A DNA stretch of 64,000 nucleotides from Paracoccus halophilus (GTDB lineage: Bacteria; Pseudomonadota; Alphaproteobacteria; Rhodobacterales; Rhodobacteraceae), in the NCBI RefSeq assembly GCF_000763905.1, contig NZ_JRKN01000001.1:186001-250000 (forward strand). The letters are read 5' to 3'. Shown in pieces: positions 20,383 to 27,760 of this stretch. A model generated the notes under the pieces. The model searched no databases. It was not told where the DNA came from and worked only from the letters and a program-made list of their open reading frames with translations. A program made the position numbers and the translations under genes. The stretch's first letter is position 1, and the number at the start of each line of letters is the position of its first letter.

Positions 20383-21143
20383 ATCGCGGCGATTCGCGCC
20401 GCCTCGTCCTGCAGCCCGTAGGGCGGGTTGAGCACGAACATGCCCGAGCCGGTCATGCCATGCCCCGGCCGCGCCGGCGCAAAGGCCACCTGCGACAGCA
20501 ATGCCTGCGGGTGATCGCGACGCAGGGCGGCGATCATCGGCGCGTGGCGGGCATCGTTCAGCACCGGGAACCACAGCACGATCACGCCGACATTCCATTT
20601 CCGCGCCAGCTTGCCGATCTGGCCGGGGATCTGGTCGTAATCGGCCTTGACCTCATAGCTGGGGTCGATCAGCAGCAGCCCCCGGCGCGGCACCGGCGGG
20701 CAAAGCGCCTGTGCCATCGCGAATCCGTCCTGTCGGTGGATATGGGCGAAACCGGCGACGCGGGTCAGGGCCTCATGCTCGGCGGGGTGCAGCTCGGCCA
20801 GATGCGCGGTATCGCCCGGGCGCAGGAAATGCCCCGCGATCAGCGGCGAGCCGGGATAGGCCGTCGCGCCATTCCGGGCGCGGATCTGGTGCAGCGCCCG
20901 GCACAGCGGATGATCCGCGTCCAGCCAGCCCTGCACCAGCGCGCGGGTGATGCCGGCCCGTGCCTCGCCCGTCTTTTGCGCTTCCGCGCCGGCCAGGTCG
21001 TAAAGCCCGCGCCCGGCATGGGTTTCCAGATAGCTCAGCGGTTTCGGCTTGGCGGTCAGGTAATCCAGCATCCACGCCAGCAGGGCGTGCTTGTGCAGAT
21101 CGGCCAGGTTTCCGGCGTGATAGGCGTGCTGATAGGACAACAT
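20367..21143 (-). CDS. rlmJ: 23S rRNA (adenine2030-N6)-methyltransferase
   Basis: A 258-residue methyltransferase matching RlmJ (YhiR). The N-terminus MLSYQHAYHAGNLADLHKH is the hallmark, followed by the SAM-binding LETHAGRGLYDL near residue 40. The catalytic motif IV appears as LLIDPSYE near residue 158, the DPPY-type motif of N6-adenine methylases. It modifies naked 23S rRNA during ribosome assembly. On its strand it lies just downstream of the twelve-hairpin array, so the array terminator separates it from the DUF1127 transcript. Confidence 0.93.
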   Translation of the reverse strand: MLSYQHAYHAGNLADLHKHALLAWMLDYLTAKPKPLSYLETHAGRGLYDLAGAEAQKTGEARAGITRALVQGWLDADHPLCRALHQIRARNGATAYPGSPLIAGHFLRPGDTAHLAELHPAEHEALTRVAGFAHIHRQDGFAMAQALCPPVPRRGLLLIDPSYEVKADYDQIPGQIGKLARKWNVGVIVLWFPVLNDARHAPMIAALRRDHPQALLSQVAFAPARPGHGMTGSGMFVLNPPYGLQDEAARIAAIYEAL

Positions 21144-21170
21144 GGCCTGCCTCTATACCGCCGCCGCGCA

Positions 21171-21215
21171 AATAAAAAGCGGCGGTACCCAGGGAGGAGG
21201 AGGGGGTACCGCCGC
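21171..21215 (-). terminator. Last array hairpin acting as intrinsic terminator
   Basis: The hairpin at 21179-21215 has a perfect 12-bp stem. On the minus strand it is followed at once by TTTTTATTT (21171-21179). This is the only array unit followed by a T-run, and it sets the direction of transcription as minus. Confidence 0.85.
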
Positions 21216-21678
21216 GCAACGCTGGCCCAGGGAGGAGGAGGGGCCGCGTATGGGGTGCGGCGCATGGCAGGGAGGAGGATGCCATTCGCCGCAAGCTGAC
21301 GGTCCCAGGGAGGAGGAGAGGACCGTCGCATTCCGTCCCGCCTTCGCGGGGATTTTGGGCGGCACCCTCCAGGGAGGAGGAGGGGGAGGGCGCCGCCAGC
21401 ACCGCCGGCCCAGGGAGGAGGAGGGGCCCGGCGGATCGGTTTGGCGGCACCCTCGGGGAGGAGGAAGAGGCTGCCGCCTGCACCGCGGGACCAGGGAGGA
21501 GGTCGGTCCCGCCGTATAAGTCGGCGGCTTCCCCAGGGAGGAGGAGGGGGAGGCCGCCTTTACCGCGAAGCCCAGGGAGGAGGAGAGGGCTTCACCGTAT
21601 TCTGGCGGCGGCATCCTCAGGGAGGAGGAGGGAGGATGCCGCCTGAACCCGGACCCCAGGGAGGAGGAGGGGGTCGGG
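21179..21678 (-). ncRNA. Array of twelve anti-Shine-Dalgarno hairpin RNAs (CcsR/cuckoo-like)
   Basis: Twelve consecutive inverted repeats each enclose nearly the same purine block. On the minus strand the loops read CCTCCTCCC, complementary to a Shine-Dalgarno sequence. Units lie at 21179-21215, 21221-21247, 21257-21292, 21298-21327, 21358-21397, 21402-21434, 21443-21478, 21485-21512, 21523-21558, 21567-21593, 21607-21643 and 21648-21678. Stems differ in sequence but stay paired: GACGGTCC with GGACCGTC, GCGGGACC with GGTCCCGC, and 12-bp perfect stems in the first and eleventh. The array starts 11 bp after the DUF1127 stop and ends in a terminator. From memory, R. sphaeroides has four such RNAs, CcsR1-4, co-transcribed with a DUF1127 gene and stress-induced. 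Orthology is inferred; loop, layout and neighbour all fit. Confidence 0.85.
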
Positions 21679-21689
21679 TATTCTATTCC

Positions 21690-21905
21690 TTACTTCGCGC
21701 CCCAGGCGGCCTCATAGGCCACGCTGCGGATGCTCGACCGGCTCAGGCCCAGGTCGTTCAGGTCGCGATCGCTCAGCTCGTCCAGTTCGCGCAGGGTCTG
21801 GCGATAGACCGAACGGCGGGCCATGTTGTCGCGCAGATCGGCCACGAATTTGGCGATGCGGCCGGTGTTGCGGACATTGTTCTGGTTCAGTACGAGAACA
21901 GCCAT
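21690..21905 (-). CDS. DUF1127 protein, CcaF1-like
   Basis: A 71-residue basic protein. It has an N-terminal helix and the C-terminal DUF1127 motif RELDELSDRDLNDLGLSRSSIRS near residues 39-61. In R. sphaeroides a DUF1127 protein of about this size, CcaF1, precedes the CcsR small RNAs and acts as an RNA-binding RNA chaperone-like factor. The same arrangement here (an array of CCTCCTCCC hairpins starting 11 bp downstream) supports the same role, by inference. The ATG has only a weak ribosome site. The start codon is fixed by the conserved short N-terminus. Confidence 0.88.
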   Translation of the reverse strand: MAVLVLNQNNVRNTGRIAKFVADLRDNMARRSVYRQTLRELDELSDRDLNDLGLSRSSIRSVAYEAAWGAK

Positions 21906-22245
21906 TTTACTTGCTCATCTTTCTTGCGTCTGCGCGGCAGGCCGGATTGCCGTCGCGCTGTTGAGGGGAACATGATCCCTTTTCTGCGTTTGCACAATGG
22001 CTGCCGATGAAATGCTGCTATGCAGAAATGGCATAACTGTTTCTGGAACCTTGCTGCAAGTCACTAAAAAGTAGTTAATATTTCCGATTTTGCTATCGAA
22101 TGCTGGCGCTATCACGGCAAAATGGGTCGTATTTACGCGAGGTCACAATGGCTTAGCGTCAAGCCTGCGACAGCGGGTCGCAGCCAGCTTGCCGATCCCG
22201 CCGCGAATTGCCATTCTGCGCGGGCTTTGAAATCCGGGGGTGGCC
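21906..22245 (-). promoter_or_regulatory. Divergent intergenic region between DUF1127-array and mrp
   Basis: No gene is seen in these 340 bp. The part near 21960-22130 is AT-rich and probably holds both promoters. On the minus strand CTTGCA (22055-22060), a 16-bp spacer and AGTTAT (22033-22038) form a candidate promoter for the DUF1127-array transcript. A heat-shock sigma (RpoH) promoter would be expected if regulation is like that of CcsR, and the CTTG start of the -35 would allow that. This is tentative. Confidence 0.35.
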
Positions 22246-23355
22246 ATGGCGATATCACGCGAACGTGTGCTTGAGGAGCTTGCGCGGATCGAGGTCCCGG
22301 GCGGTGGAAACCTGGTTTCCAGGGATCTGCTGCGCGCGCTGCATGTCGATTCCGGCGCAATCCGATTCGTGATCGAGACGGAGGATGCCGCAAGCGCCCG
22401 CGCGCTGGCTCCGGTCGAGGCCGAGGCGCAGCGCCGGCTGACCGCGCTCTGCGGCGATCAGAAGGTGCAGATCGTGATGACCGCCCCCGCCGCATCGAAA
22501 GCGCCCCCGCCCCGGGCGGCGGCCGGCGCCGGGGGCGGGCGGGACGCCCCGCCCAGCATGAAGATCGGTCGTCATCCCACCCCGCAGGCCGGCCCGGCCC
22601 CGGTCAGCGGGGTGGCGCGGATTCTGGCCATCGGTTCGGGCAAGGGGGGCGTCGGAAAATCCACGCTGACCGCGAATCTGGCGGTGGCGCTGGCGCGGCA
22701 GGGGCGCCGTGTCGGGTTGCTGGACGCCGATATATACGGCCCCTCGCAGCCGCGGATGCTGGGCCTGACCGGACAACGGGTCAGCGGCGAAGGCAATATG
22801 ATCGAGCCGCTGCACGCGCATGGCGTCACCGTCATGTCGCTGGGCCTGATGATGAAGGAAGGCGAGGCCGTGGTCTGGCGCGGCCCGATGCTCATGGGCG
22901 CGTTGCAGCAGATGCTCAATCAGGTGAAATGGGGCGAACTGGACGTGCTGCTGGTCGATCTGCCGCCCGGCACCGGCGATGTGCAGCTGTCCCTGTGCCA
23001 AAAGGCGCAGGTCAGCGGCGCCATCATCGTCTCGACGCCGCAGGATGTGGCGCTCTTGGATGCGCGCCGGGCGATCGACATGTTCGACAAGCTGAAAACC
23101 CCGGTGCTGGGGCTGGTCGAGAATATGTCCACCTATATCTGCCCCAATTGCGGCCATGAGGCGCATCTGTTCGGCCATGGCGGTGTCGCCGCCGAGGCCG
23201 CGAAGCTGGGCCTGCCCTTCCTGGGCGAGATTCCCCTGAACCTGGAGGTGCGGCTGGCCGGCGATGACGGCACGCCCATCGCGGCGGGGGACAGCCCCGT
23301 CGCCCACTCCTTTGCCCGGTTGGCCGAGCGGCTGGTTGCCGGCGGCATGGCGTGA
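22246..23355 (+). CDS. mrp: Mrp/ApbC/NBP35-type P-loop iron-sulfur carrier
   Basis: A 369-residue protein with an N-terminal MIP18-type domain (residues 1-80), a Pro/Ala-rich linker (about 85-120) and a ParA-like ATPase domain. The deviant Walker A SGKGGVGKST is near residue 135, DADIYGPSQPR near 164, and the cluster-binding CPNCG near 299. It is expected to assemble and transfer [4Fe-4S] clusters in the cytoplasm. An alternative GTG lies 6 bp upstream; I choose the ATG for its spacing to GGGGG. It is divergent from the DUF1127-array unit. Confidence 0.94.
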   Translation: MAISRERVLEELARIEVPGGGNLVSRDLLRALHVDSGAIRFVIETEDAASARALAPVEAEAQRRLTALCGDQKVQIVMTAPAASKAPPPRAAAGAGGGRDAPPSMKIGRHPTPQAGPAPVSGVARILAIGSGKGGVGKSTLTANLAVALARQGRRVGLLDADIYGPSQPRMLGLTGQRVSGEGNMIEPLHAHGVTVMSLGLMMKEGEAVVWRGPMLMGALQQMLNQVKWGELDVLLVDLPPGTGDVQLSLCQKAQVSGAIIVSTPQDVALLDARRAIDMFDKLKTPVLGLVENMSTYICPNCGHEAHLFGHGGVAAEAAKLGLPFLGEIPLNLEVRLAGDDGTPIAAGDSPVAHSFARLAERLVAGGMA

Positions 23356-24073
23356 GCCGGCCTGACGCCCCGGACCTGCGGCGAGGCGGCGGGCGACCGC
23401 GCCGGCCGCCGATCCGGGAAATCATGGGACCGGCATCGGGCGCGGCTGAAAACAGGGCCGGGAATGCATGGGAACCGGGGCGAGAATCTTCCGTCGCGTG
23501 ATTTTTGGCCGAATCACTCGAACGTGTTGGCCGGTGATTCAACCGAGAGCCGAGGAAAAGCCGGCTCAGATGCCAAAGTTTCAGCCGAATTTCGGCAGAT
23601 GCCCGCCTTCGCCTGGGAATTCCCTGGGCCGCTGTTTGCCATGTTCCGCCTCCCATATGTTGTGGTCTGGTGAATTGTGACAGCAATACTTTCCGTGTTG
23701 CCTCGGCTGACTTCTTGATGTTCGCTTAATGTTCATGTGTGACGGTGCTGCGACTTTTCCGCTTGTCCCAAAGATACCCATTGCGCCCCGTTAATTCCCG
23801 TGTCATCCATTGCCTACGGAGACGGGCTGAAGGGGCGCCAAGACCCCATAAGGCGACAAGCAGGCTTCATACGGGCACCCGCTTCCGAACATGACCCCGC
23901 GGCGCGCGAGCAGCACCTCCCCCAGGTGGCGCGGATAGCGGGGCGCGATCCCCGAAACTACGGGGCCCAGAGATGGGAACGAGGGTGGCGGATCGGGTCG
24001 TGGCAGCAACCCGGTCCGCTTTTCCTGTTCGGGGTGACGGGCAGGGACGAAACAGTGGAAGGAGTGCGGGCCG
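23356..24073. other. 718-bp gap upstream of mraZ with three clustered GANTC sites
   Basis: No convincing gene; short frames near 23464-23680 have neither good ribosome sites nor recognisable content. GANTC, the CcrM methylation site, occurs at 23484-23488, 23511-23515 and 23536-23540. The last two form a GAATCAC/GTGATTC inverted repeat. An AT-rich stretch at 23640-23800 is the likely promoter zone of the cell-wall cluster. Characteristic RNase P RNA motifs are absent. Confidence 0.5.
23974..23998 (+). promoter_or_regulatory. Possible degenerate MraZ boxes
   Basis: TGGGA (23974-23978), GGTGG (23984-23988) and CGGGT (23994-23998) follow each other at exact 10-bp steps, the arrangement of the TGGGN boxes bound by MraZ. 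Only the first matches fully. It lies about 75 bp before the mraZ start. Confidence 0.3.
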
Positions 24074-24592
24074 GTGGCGCGCAGGTTCAGAGGATCGGAA
24101 GAGGTCAGGGTCGACGCGAAAGGCCGCGTCTCGATTCCGGCCAAGTTCCGCCGGGTCTTCGAATCCGCCGATCCCGAATGGGAAACCGGCAAGCGTCCGC
24201 AACTGGTCATCGTCTTCGGTACCCGCGACTGGAAATACCTGCAACTGTTCACCATCGAGGCGATCGAAGAGATCGACGAGCGGATTTCGCGGCTCGATCG
24301 CGGCAGTCCCAGCCGCAACTATCTGGAACATATCTATCAGGGCCATTCCGAAGAGGCCGAGATCGACGGCGACGGCCGGCTGGTCCTGCCGCAGAAACTG
24401 CGCGACAAGATCGGCCTGACCGACAGCGCGGTGTTCATCTCGGGCGGGGACAACCTGAAGGTCTGGTCCCCCGCCGCCTATGAAGAGGAAGAGCGCGCCA
24501 TCGAGGCCCGCGTGCCCGAGCTGGAGCCGGGTGCCGATCCGCTGTCGCTGCTGTCCCAGCAGGTGGCGGCGTCCAGCCCGGGGCAGGGCTAG
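24074..24592 (+). CDS. mraZ: Transcriptional regulator MraZ
   Basis: A 172-residue protein with two MraZ/SpoVT-AbrB half-domains. The first has VDAKGRVSIPAKFR near residue 13 and the second has IDGDGRLVLPQKLRD near residue 97. It binds TGGGN-type boxes and regulates its own division and cell-wall cluster. It starts with GTG preceded by GAAGGAG. It is the first gene of a tightly packed operon, 3 bp before rsmH. The acidic C-terminal tail (PELEPGADP) is normal for alphaproteobacteria. Confidence 0.95.
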   Translation: MARRFRGSEEVRVDAKGRVSIPAKFRRVFESADPEWETGKRPQLVIVFGTRDWKYLQLFTIEAIEEIDERISRLDRGSPSRNYLEHIYQGHSEEAEIDGDGRLVLPQKLRDKIGLTDSAVFISGGDNLKVWSPAAYEEEERAIEARVPELEPGADPLSLLSQQVAASSPGQG

Positions 24593-24595
24593 GCC

Positions 24596-25570
24596 ATGGC
24601 ACGGGCGACCGATCCCCATATTCCCGTCCTGCTTGGCCCGCTTTTGCGGGCCGTTGCGCCTGTGGACGGGGTCTGGATCGACGGCACGTTCGGCGCCGGC
24701 GGCTATGCGCGCGTCCTGCTGGAGCAGGGCGCGCGGCAGGTTATCGGCATCGACCGCGATCCGGCGGTCTTTGCCATGGCGGCGGCATGGGCGGGCGCAT
24801 ATGGCGACCGGCTGCGGCTGGCGCAGGGCACGTTTTCCGACATGGACCTGCTGGCCGGCGGCCAGGTCGATGGCGTGGTGCTGGATCTGGGCGTCAGCTC
24901 GATGCAGCTTGACCAGCCCGAGCGCGGCTTTTCCTTCATGCGCGACGGGCCGCTCGACATGCGCATGGGCGGCGACGGCCCGACCGCGGCCGATCTGCTG
25001 AACGCGGCCGCTGAGGCCACCATCGCCGACGTGCTGTATCTTTACGGCGAAGAGCGCGCCTCGCGCCGTATCGCCAAGGCCATCGTGGCGGCGCGCCCGA
25101 TCAGCCGCACGGGCCAGTTGTCGGATATCGTCTCGGCCTGCCTGCCGCGCCCCAAGCCGGGCCACAGCCACCCCTCGACGCGCAGCTTTCAGGCGATCCG
25201 CATCTGGGTCAATGACGAATTCGGCCAGCTTGTCGCGGGGCTGGCCGCGGCCGAACGTGCGATGCGCCCGGGCGGCAGGCTGGCGGTGGTCAGCTTTCAT
25301 TCGCTCGAGGACCGGATCGTCAAGCGCTTCATGCAGGCGCGTTCGAACAGCGCCGGCGGCGGCAGCCGTCACGCGCCCGAGACCGCGCAGGCCGCGCCGG
25401 CCTTCCGGCTGCCCTTTCGTCGCGCCATCGGCCCGGACGAGGCGGAAATGGCGGCCAATCCGCGCGCGCGCTCGGCGCTGTTGCGGGTCGGTATCCGCAC
25501 CGATGCGCCCGCCGGCCGCGTCGATCCCGATGCGCTTGGCCTGCCGATGCTGACCGAAAGGAGGGTGTGA
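24596..25570 (+). CDS. rsmH: 16S rRNA (cytosine1402-N4)-methyltransferase
   Basis: A 324-residue methyltransferase (MraW) that methylates C1402 in the ribosomal P site. Signatures are [10 protein letters not shown] at the N-terminus, the SAM site [11 protein letters not shown] near residue 29, [19 protein letters not shown] near residue 97 and [13 protein letters not shown] near residue 232. It is separated from mraZ by 3 bp. Its TGA overlaps the ftsL ATG as TGATG. Confidence 0.96.
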   Translation: MARATDPHIPVLLGPLLRAVAPVDGVWIDGTFGAGGYARVLLEQGARQVIGIDRDPAVFAMAAAWAGAYGDRLRLAQGTFSDMDLLAGGQVDGVVLDLGVSSMQLDQPERGFSFMRDGPLDMRMGGDGPTAADLLNAAAEATIADVLYLYGEERASRRIAKAIVAARPISRTGQLSDIVSACLPRPKPGHSHPSTRSFQAIRIWVNDEFGQLVAGLAAAERAMRPGGRLAVVSFHSLEDRIVKRFMQARSNSAGGGSRHAPETAQAAPAFRLPFRRAIGPDEAEMAANPRARSALLRVGIRTDAPAGRVDPDALGLPMLTERRV

Positions 25571-25944
25571 TGCGATCCGTGCTGTATCTCCTGACCACGC
25601 TGATCGTCATGGGGCTGGCCTTCTGGGCCTATCGCGAGAATTACCGCACCCAGGCCACGATCGCCGAGATGTCCGACGTGCAGCACCAGATCGGCCGCCT
25701 GCGCGAGGATCTGGCCGTGTTCCGCGCCGAATGGGCCTATCTGAACCGTCCCGCGCGGCTGCGGGAACTGGTCAACCTGAATTTCGACAGGCTGCAACTG
25801 GTGCCCTTCGGCTCCGATCAGTTCGTCGATGTCGGACAGGTCGCCTTTCCCGCGCCGACACAGCCCGCGGCGGCCGTCGCCGCCGCCATCGTCGAACGCC
25901 CCGCGGGCTATCCCCCCCGCCGACCACAGGAGAGCACGCCATGA
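25570..25944 (+). CDS. ftsL: Cell division protein FtsL
   Basis: A 124-residue bitopic membrane protein with one N-terminal transmembrane helix (VLYLLTTLIVMGLAFWAY, about residues 4-21) and a periplasmic coiled coil (residues about 30-60) ending at RPARLRELV. It is recruited with FtsB and FtsQ to activate septal synthesis. Recognition rests on position between rsmH and ftsI, topology and length. I use the ATG preceded by AGGAGGGTG, although a GTG lies one codon upstream. Its stop overlaps the ftsI start as ATGA. Confidence 0.85.
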   Translation: MRSVLYLLTTLIVMGLAFWAYRENYRTQATIAEMSDVQHQIGRLREDLAVFRAEWAYLNRPARLRELVNLNFDRLQLVPFGSDQFVDVGQVAFPAPTQPAAAVAAAIVERPAGYPPRRPQESTP

Positions 25945-27746
25945 TCCGCACCCCCCTGCGCCCGCTGGCACGCATCCTTCGCGCCCGCGAAAGAGGCGAG
26001 AACCCCGATGCGATCGAGGCCGAGAACCGCGCCCAGCGGCATGCCGAGATCCAGGACAAGGCGCGCGGCAGAGCGCGCAGCCGGCTGTGCTTCATGGCCG
26101 CCGGCTTCGTGCTGGCCTTTGGCACGGTGGGGTTCAAGATGGCGGTGCTGGCCAGCAGCCGCCCCAGCGAGCCCCGCGTCCAGACCACCGGCGCGCAGAT
26201 CATCTCGCAGCGCGCGGACATCACCGACCGCCATGGGCGGGTGCTGGCGACGAACCTGCTGACCTATTCGCTCTATGCCCATCCCCGGCAGATGATCGAC
26301 CCCGAGGCGGCGGCGCGCAAGCTGGCCGGGATATTCCCCGATCTTGACCTGGAGCGCCTGCGCAAGGATTTCTCGGGCAAGCGCAGCTTTGTCTGGATCA
26401 AGAAGAAGATCAGCCCCGAACAGATGCAGGCGGTCCATGATATCGGCGAGCCGGCGCTGCTGTTCGGCCCGCGCGAGATGCGGCTGTACCCCAATGGCAA
26501 GATCGCCAGCCATATCCTTGGCGGCTCGACCTTCGGCAAGGAGGGCGTGGCCAGCGCCGAGGTGATCGGCGTGGCGGGGGTGGAAAAGGCCTTTGACCAA
26601 TGGTTGCGCGACCCCGCCAACGAGGGCGCGCCCCTGACCCTGTCGCTGGACCTGACCGTTCAGGCCGCGATGGAGGAAGTGCTGAGCAACGGCATGAGCG
26701 TGATGAACGCCAAGGGCGCGACCGGCATCCTGATGGAGGTCGCGACCGGCGAGGTGGTGGCCATGGCCAGCCTGCCCGATTTCGACCCCAACGAACGGCC
26801 GCGGCCGCTGCTCAAGGGTGATCCGTCGGACAGCCCGCTGTTCAACCGCGCGGTTCAGGGGCAATACGAGCTTGGCTCGACCTTCAAGATATTCCCGGTG
26901 GCCCAGGCGCTGGACCTGAGGCTGGTCAGCCCGAACACGATGATCAATTCCCAGACGCCGATGAAGATCGGCAAATATCTGATCAACGATTTCAGCAATT
27001 ACGGCGAACGGTTGTCGGTAACCGACGTGATCGTGAAATCCTCGAACGTCGGCACGGTGCGCATCGCGCAGCTGGTCGGGGTCGAGCGGCAGCGGGAATT
27101 CCTCAAGGATCTGGGCCTGTTCGAGCCGACCGCCATCGAGATCAGCGAGGCCTCGACCGGCCGGCCGCTGGTGCCGCAGCGCTGGCCCGCGGTGACCGCG
27201 GCGACGGTTTCATTCGGCCATGGCCTCGCCACCAGCCCGCTGCATCTGGCGGCGGCCTATGCCACCATCGCGAATGGCGGCACGCGGGTACGCCCGACGC
27301 TGATCCATGGCCGCAAGCCGCGCCGCGACGAGCAGGTGCTTTCCGCCGAGGCGGCGCGGGGGGCGATGGCGATGCTGCGCCAGGTGGTGACGCGCGGCAC
27401 CGCGCGCTCGGCCGAGGTCGCGGGCTACGAGGTCGCCGGCAAGACCGGCACCGCCGACAAGCCCAGCCCGAACGGCGGCTATTACAAGAGCAAGGTGGTG
27501 GCGACATTCGCCTCGGTCTTCCCGGCGAGCGATCCGAAATATGTGCTGGTGGTGACGCTGGACGAGCCTTCGGTGACCGGGGTGAGCGGCGCGGTCAGCC
27601 GCACGGCCGGCGCCACCGCGACGCTGGTCGCGGCCGAACTGGTCCGTCGCGTCGCACCGCTGATGGGGCTGCGCCCGGCCACCGAATCGCAATTGCCGAT
27701 GGTTGAACGGCCTTTGCCGGATCGGCTAAAGCTCGTCTCGAACTGA
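25941..27746 (+). CDS. ftsI: Penicillin-binding protein 3, septal transpeptidase
   Basis: A 601-residue class B PBP. It has a basic cytoplasmic N-terminus, a transmembrane helix at about residues 49-68, a PBP dimer domain (about 80-230) and a transpeptidase domain. The catalytic SxxK is in GSTFKIF near residue 313, SSN near residue 368 and KTGTAD near residue 500. It crosslinks septal peptidoglycan. It overlaps ftsL by 4 bp and is 14 bp before murE. Confidence 0.96.
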   Translation: MIRTPLRPLARILRARERGENPDAIEAENRAQRHAEIQDKARGRARSRLCFMAAGFVLAFGTVGFKMAVLASSRPSEPRVQTTGAQIISQRADITDRHGRVLATNLLTYSLYAHPRQMIDPEAAARKLAGIFPDLDLERLRKDFSGKRSFVWIKKKISPEQMQAVHDIGEPALLFGPREMRLYPNGKIASHILGGSTFGKEGVASAEVIGVAGVEKAFDQWLRDPANEGAPLTLSLDLTVQAAMEEVLSNGMSVMNAKGATGILMEVATGEVVAMASLPDFDPNERPRPLLKGDPSDSPLFNRAVQGQYELGSTFKIFPVAQALDLRLVSPNTMINSQTPMKIGKYLINDFSNYGERLSVTDVIVKSSNVGTVRIAQLVGVERQREFLKDLGLFEPTAIEISEASTGRPLVPQRWPAVTAATVSFGHGLATSPLHLAAAYATIANGGTRVRPTLIHGRKPRRDEQVLSAEAARGAMAMLRQVVTRGTARSAEVAGYEVAGKTGTADKPSPNGGYYKSKVVATFASVFPASDPKYVLVVTLDEPSVTGVSGAVSRTAGATATLVAAELVRRVAPLMGLRPATESQLPMVERPLPDRLKLVSN

Positions 27747-27760
27747 CAAGCGGAGGTTTC

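Noticed and set aside
21179..21678. CRISPR array
   Set aside because: Units are inverted repeats with variable stems around a fixed loop. There is no fixed repeat with uniform unique spacers, and no cas genes are present.
21179..21678. Plus-strand reading of the array as twelve Shine-Dalgarno decoys (AGGGAGGAGGAG)
   Set aside because: The only T-run lies on the minus strand at the far end, and the DUF1127 gene is on the minus strand 11 bp before the array. Plus-strand transcription is not excluded but has no signal.
23464..23680. Two overlapping 69-70 codon frames in the mraZ upstream gap
   Set aside because: No ribosome site, no recognisable content, and they run through the AT-rich promoter-like zone.
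23790..24073. RNase P RNA gene upstream of mraZ
   Set aside because: The conserved motifs of bacterial RNase P RNA, such as the GAGGAAAGTCC block, are not found in this gap.
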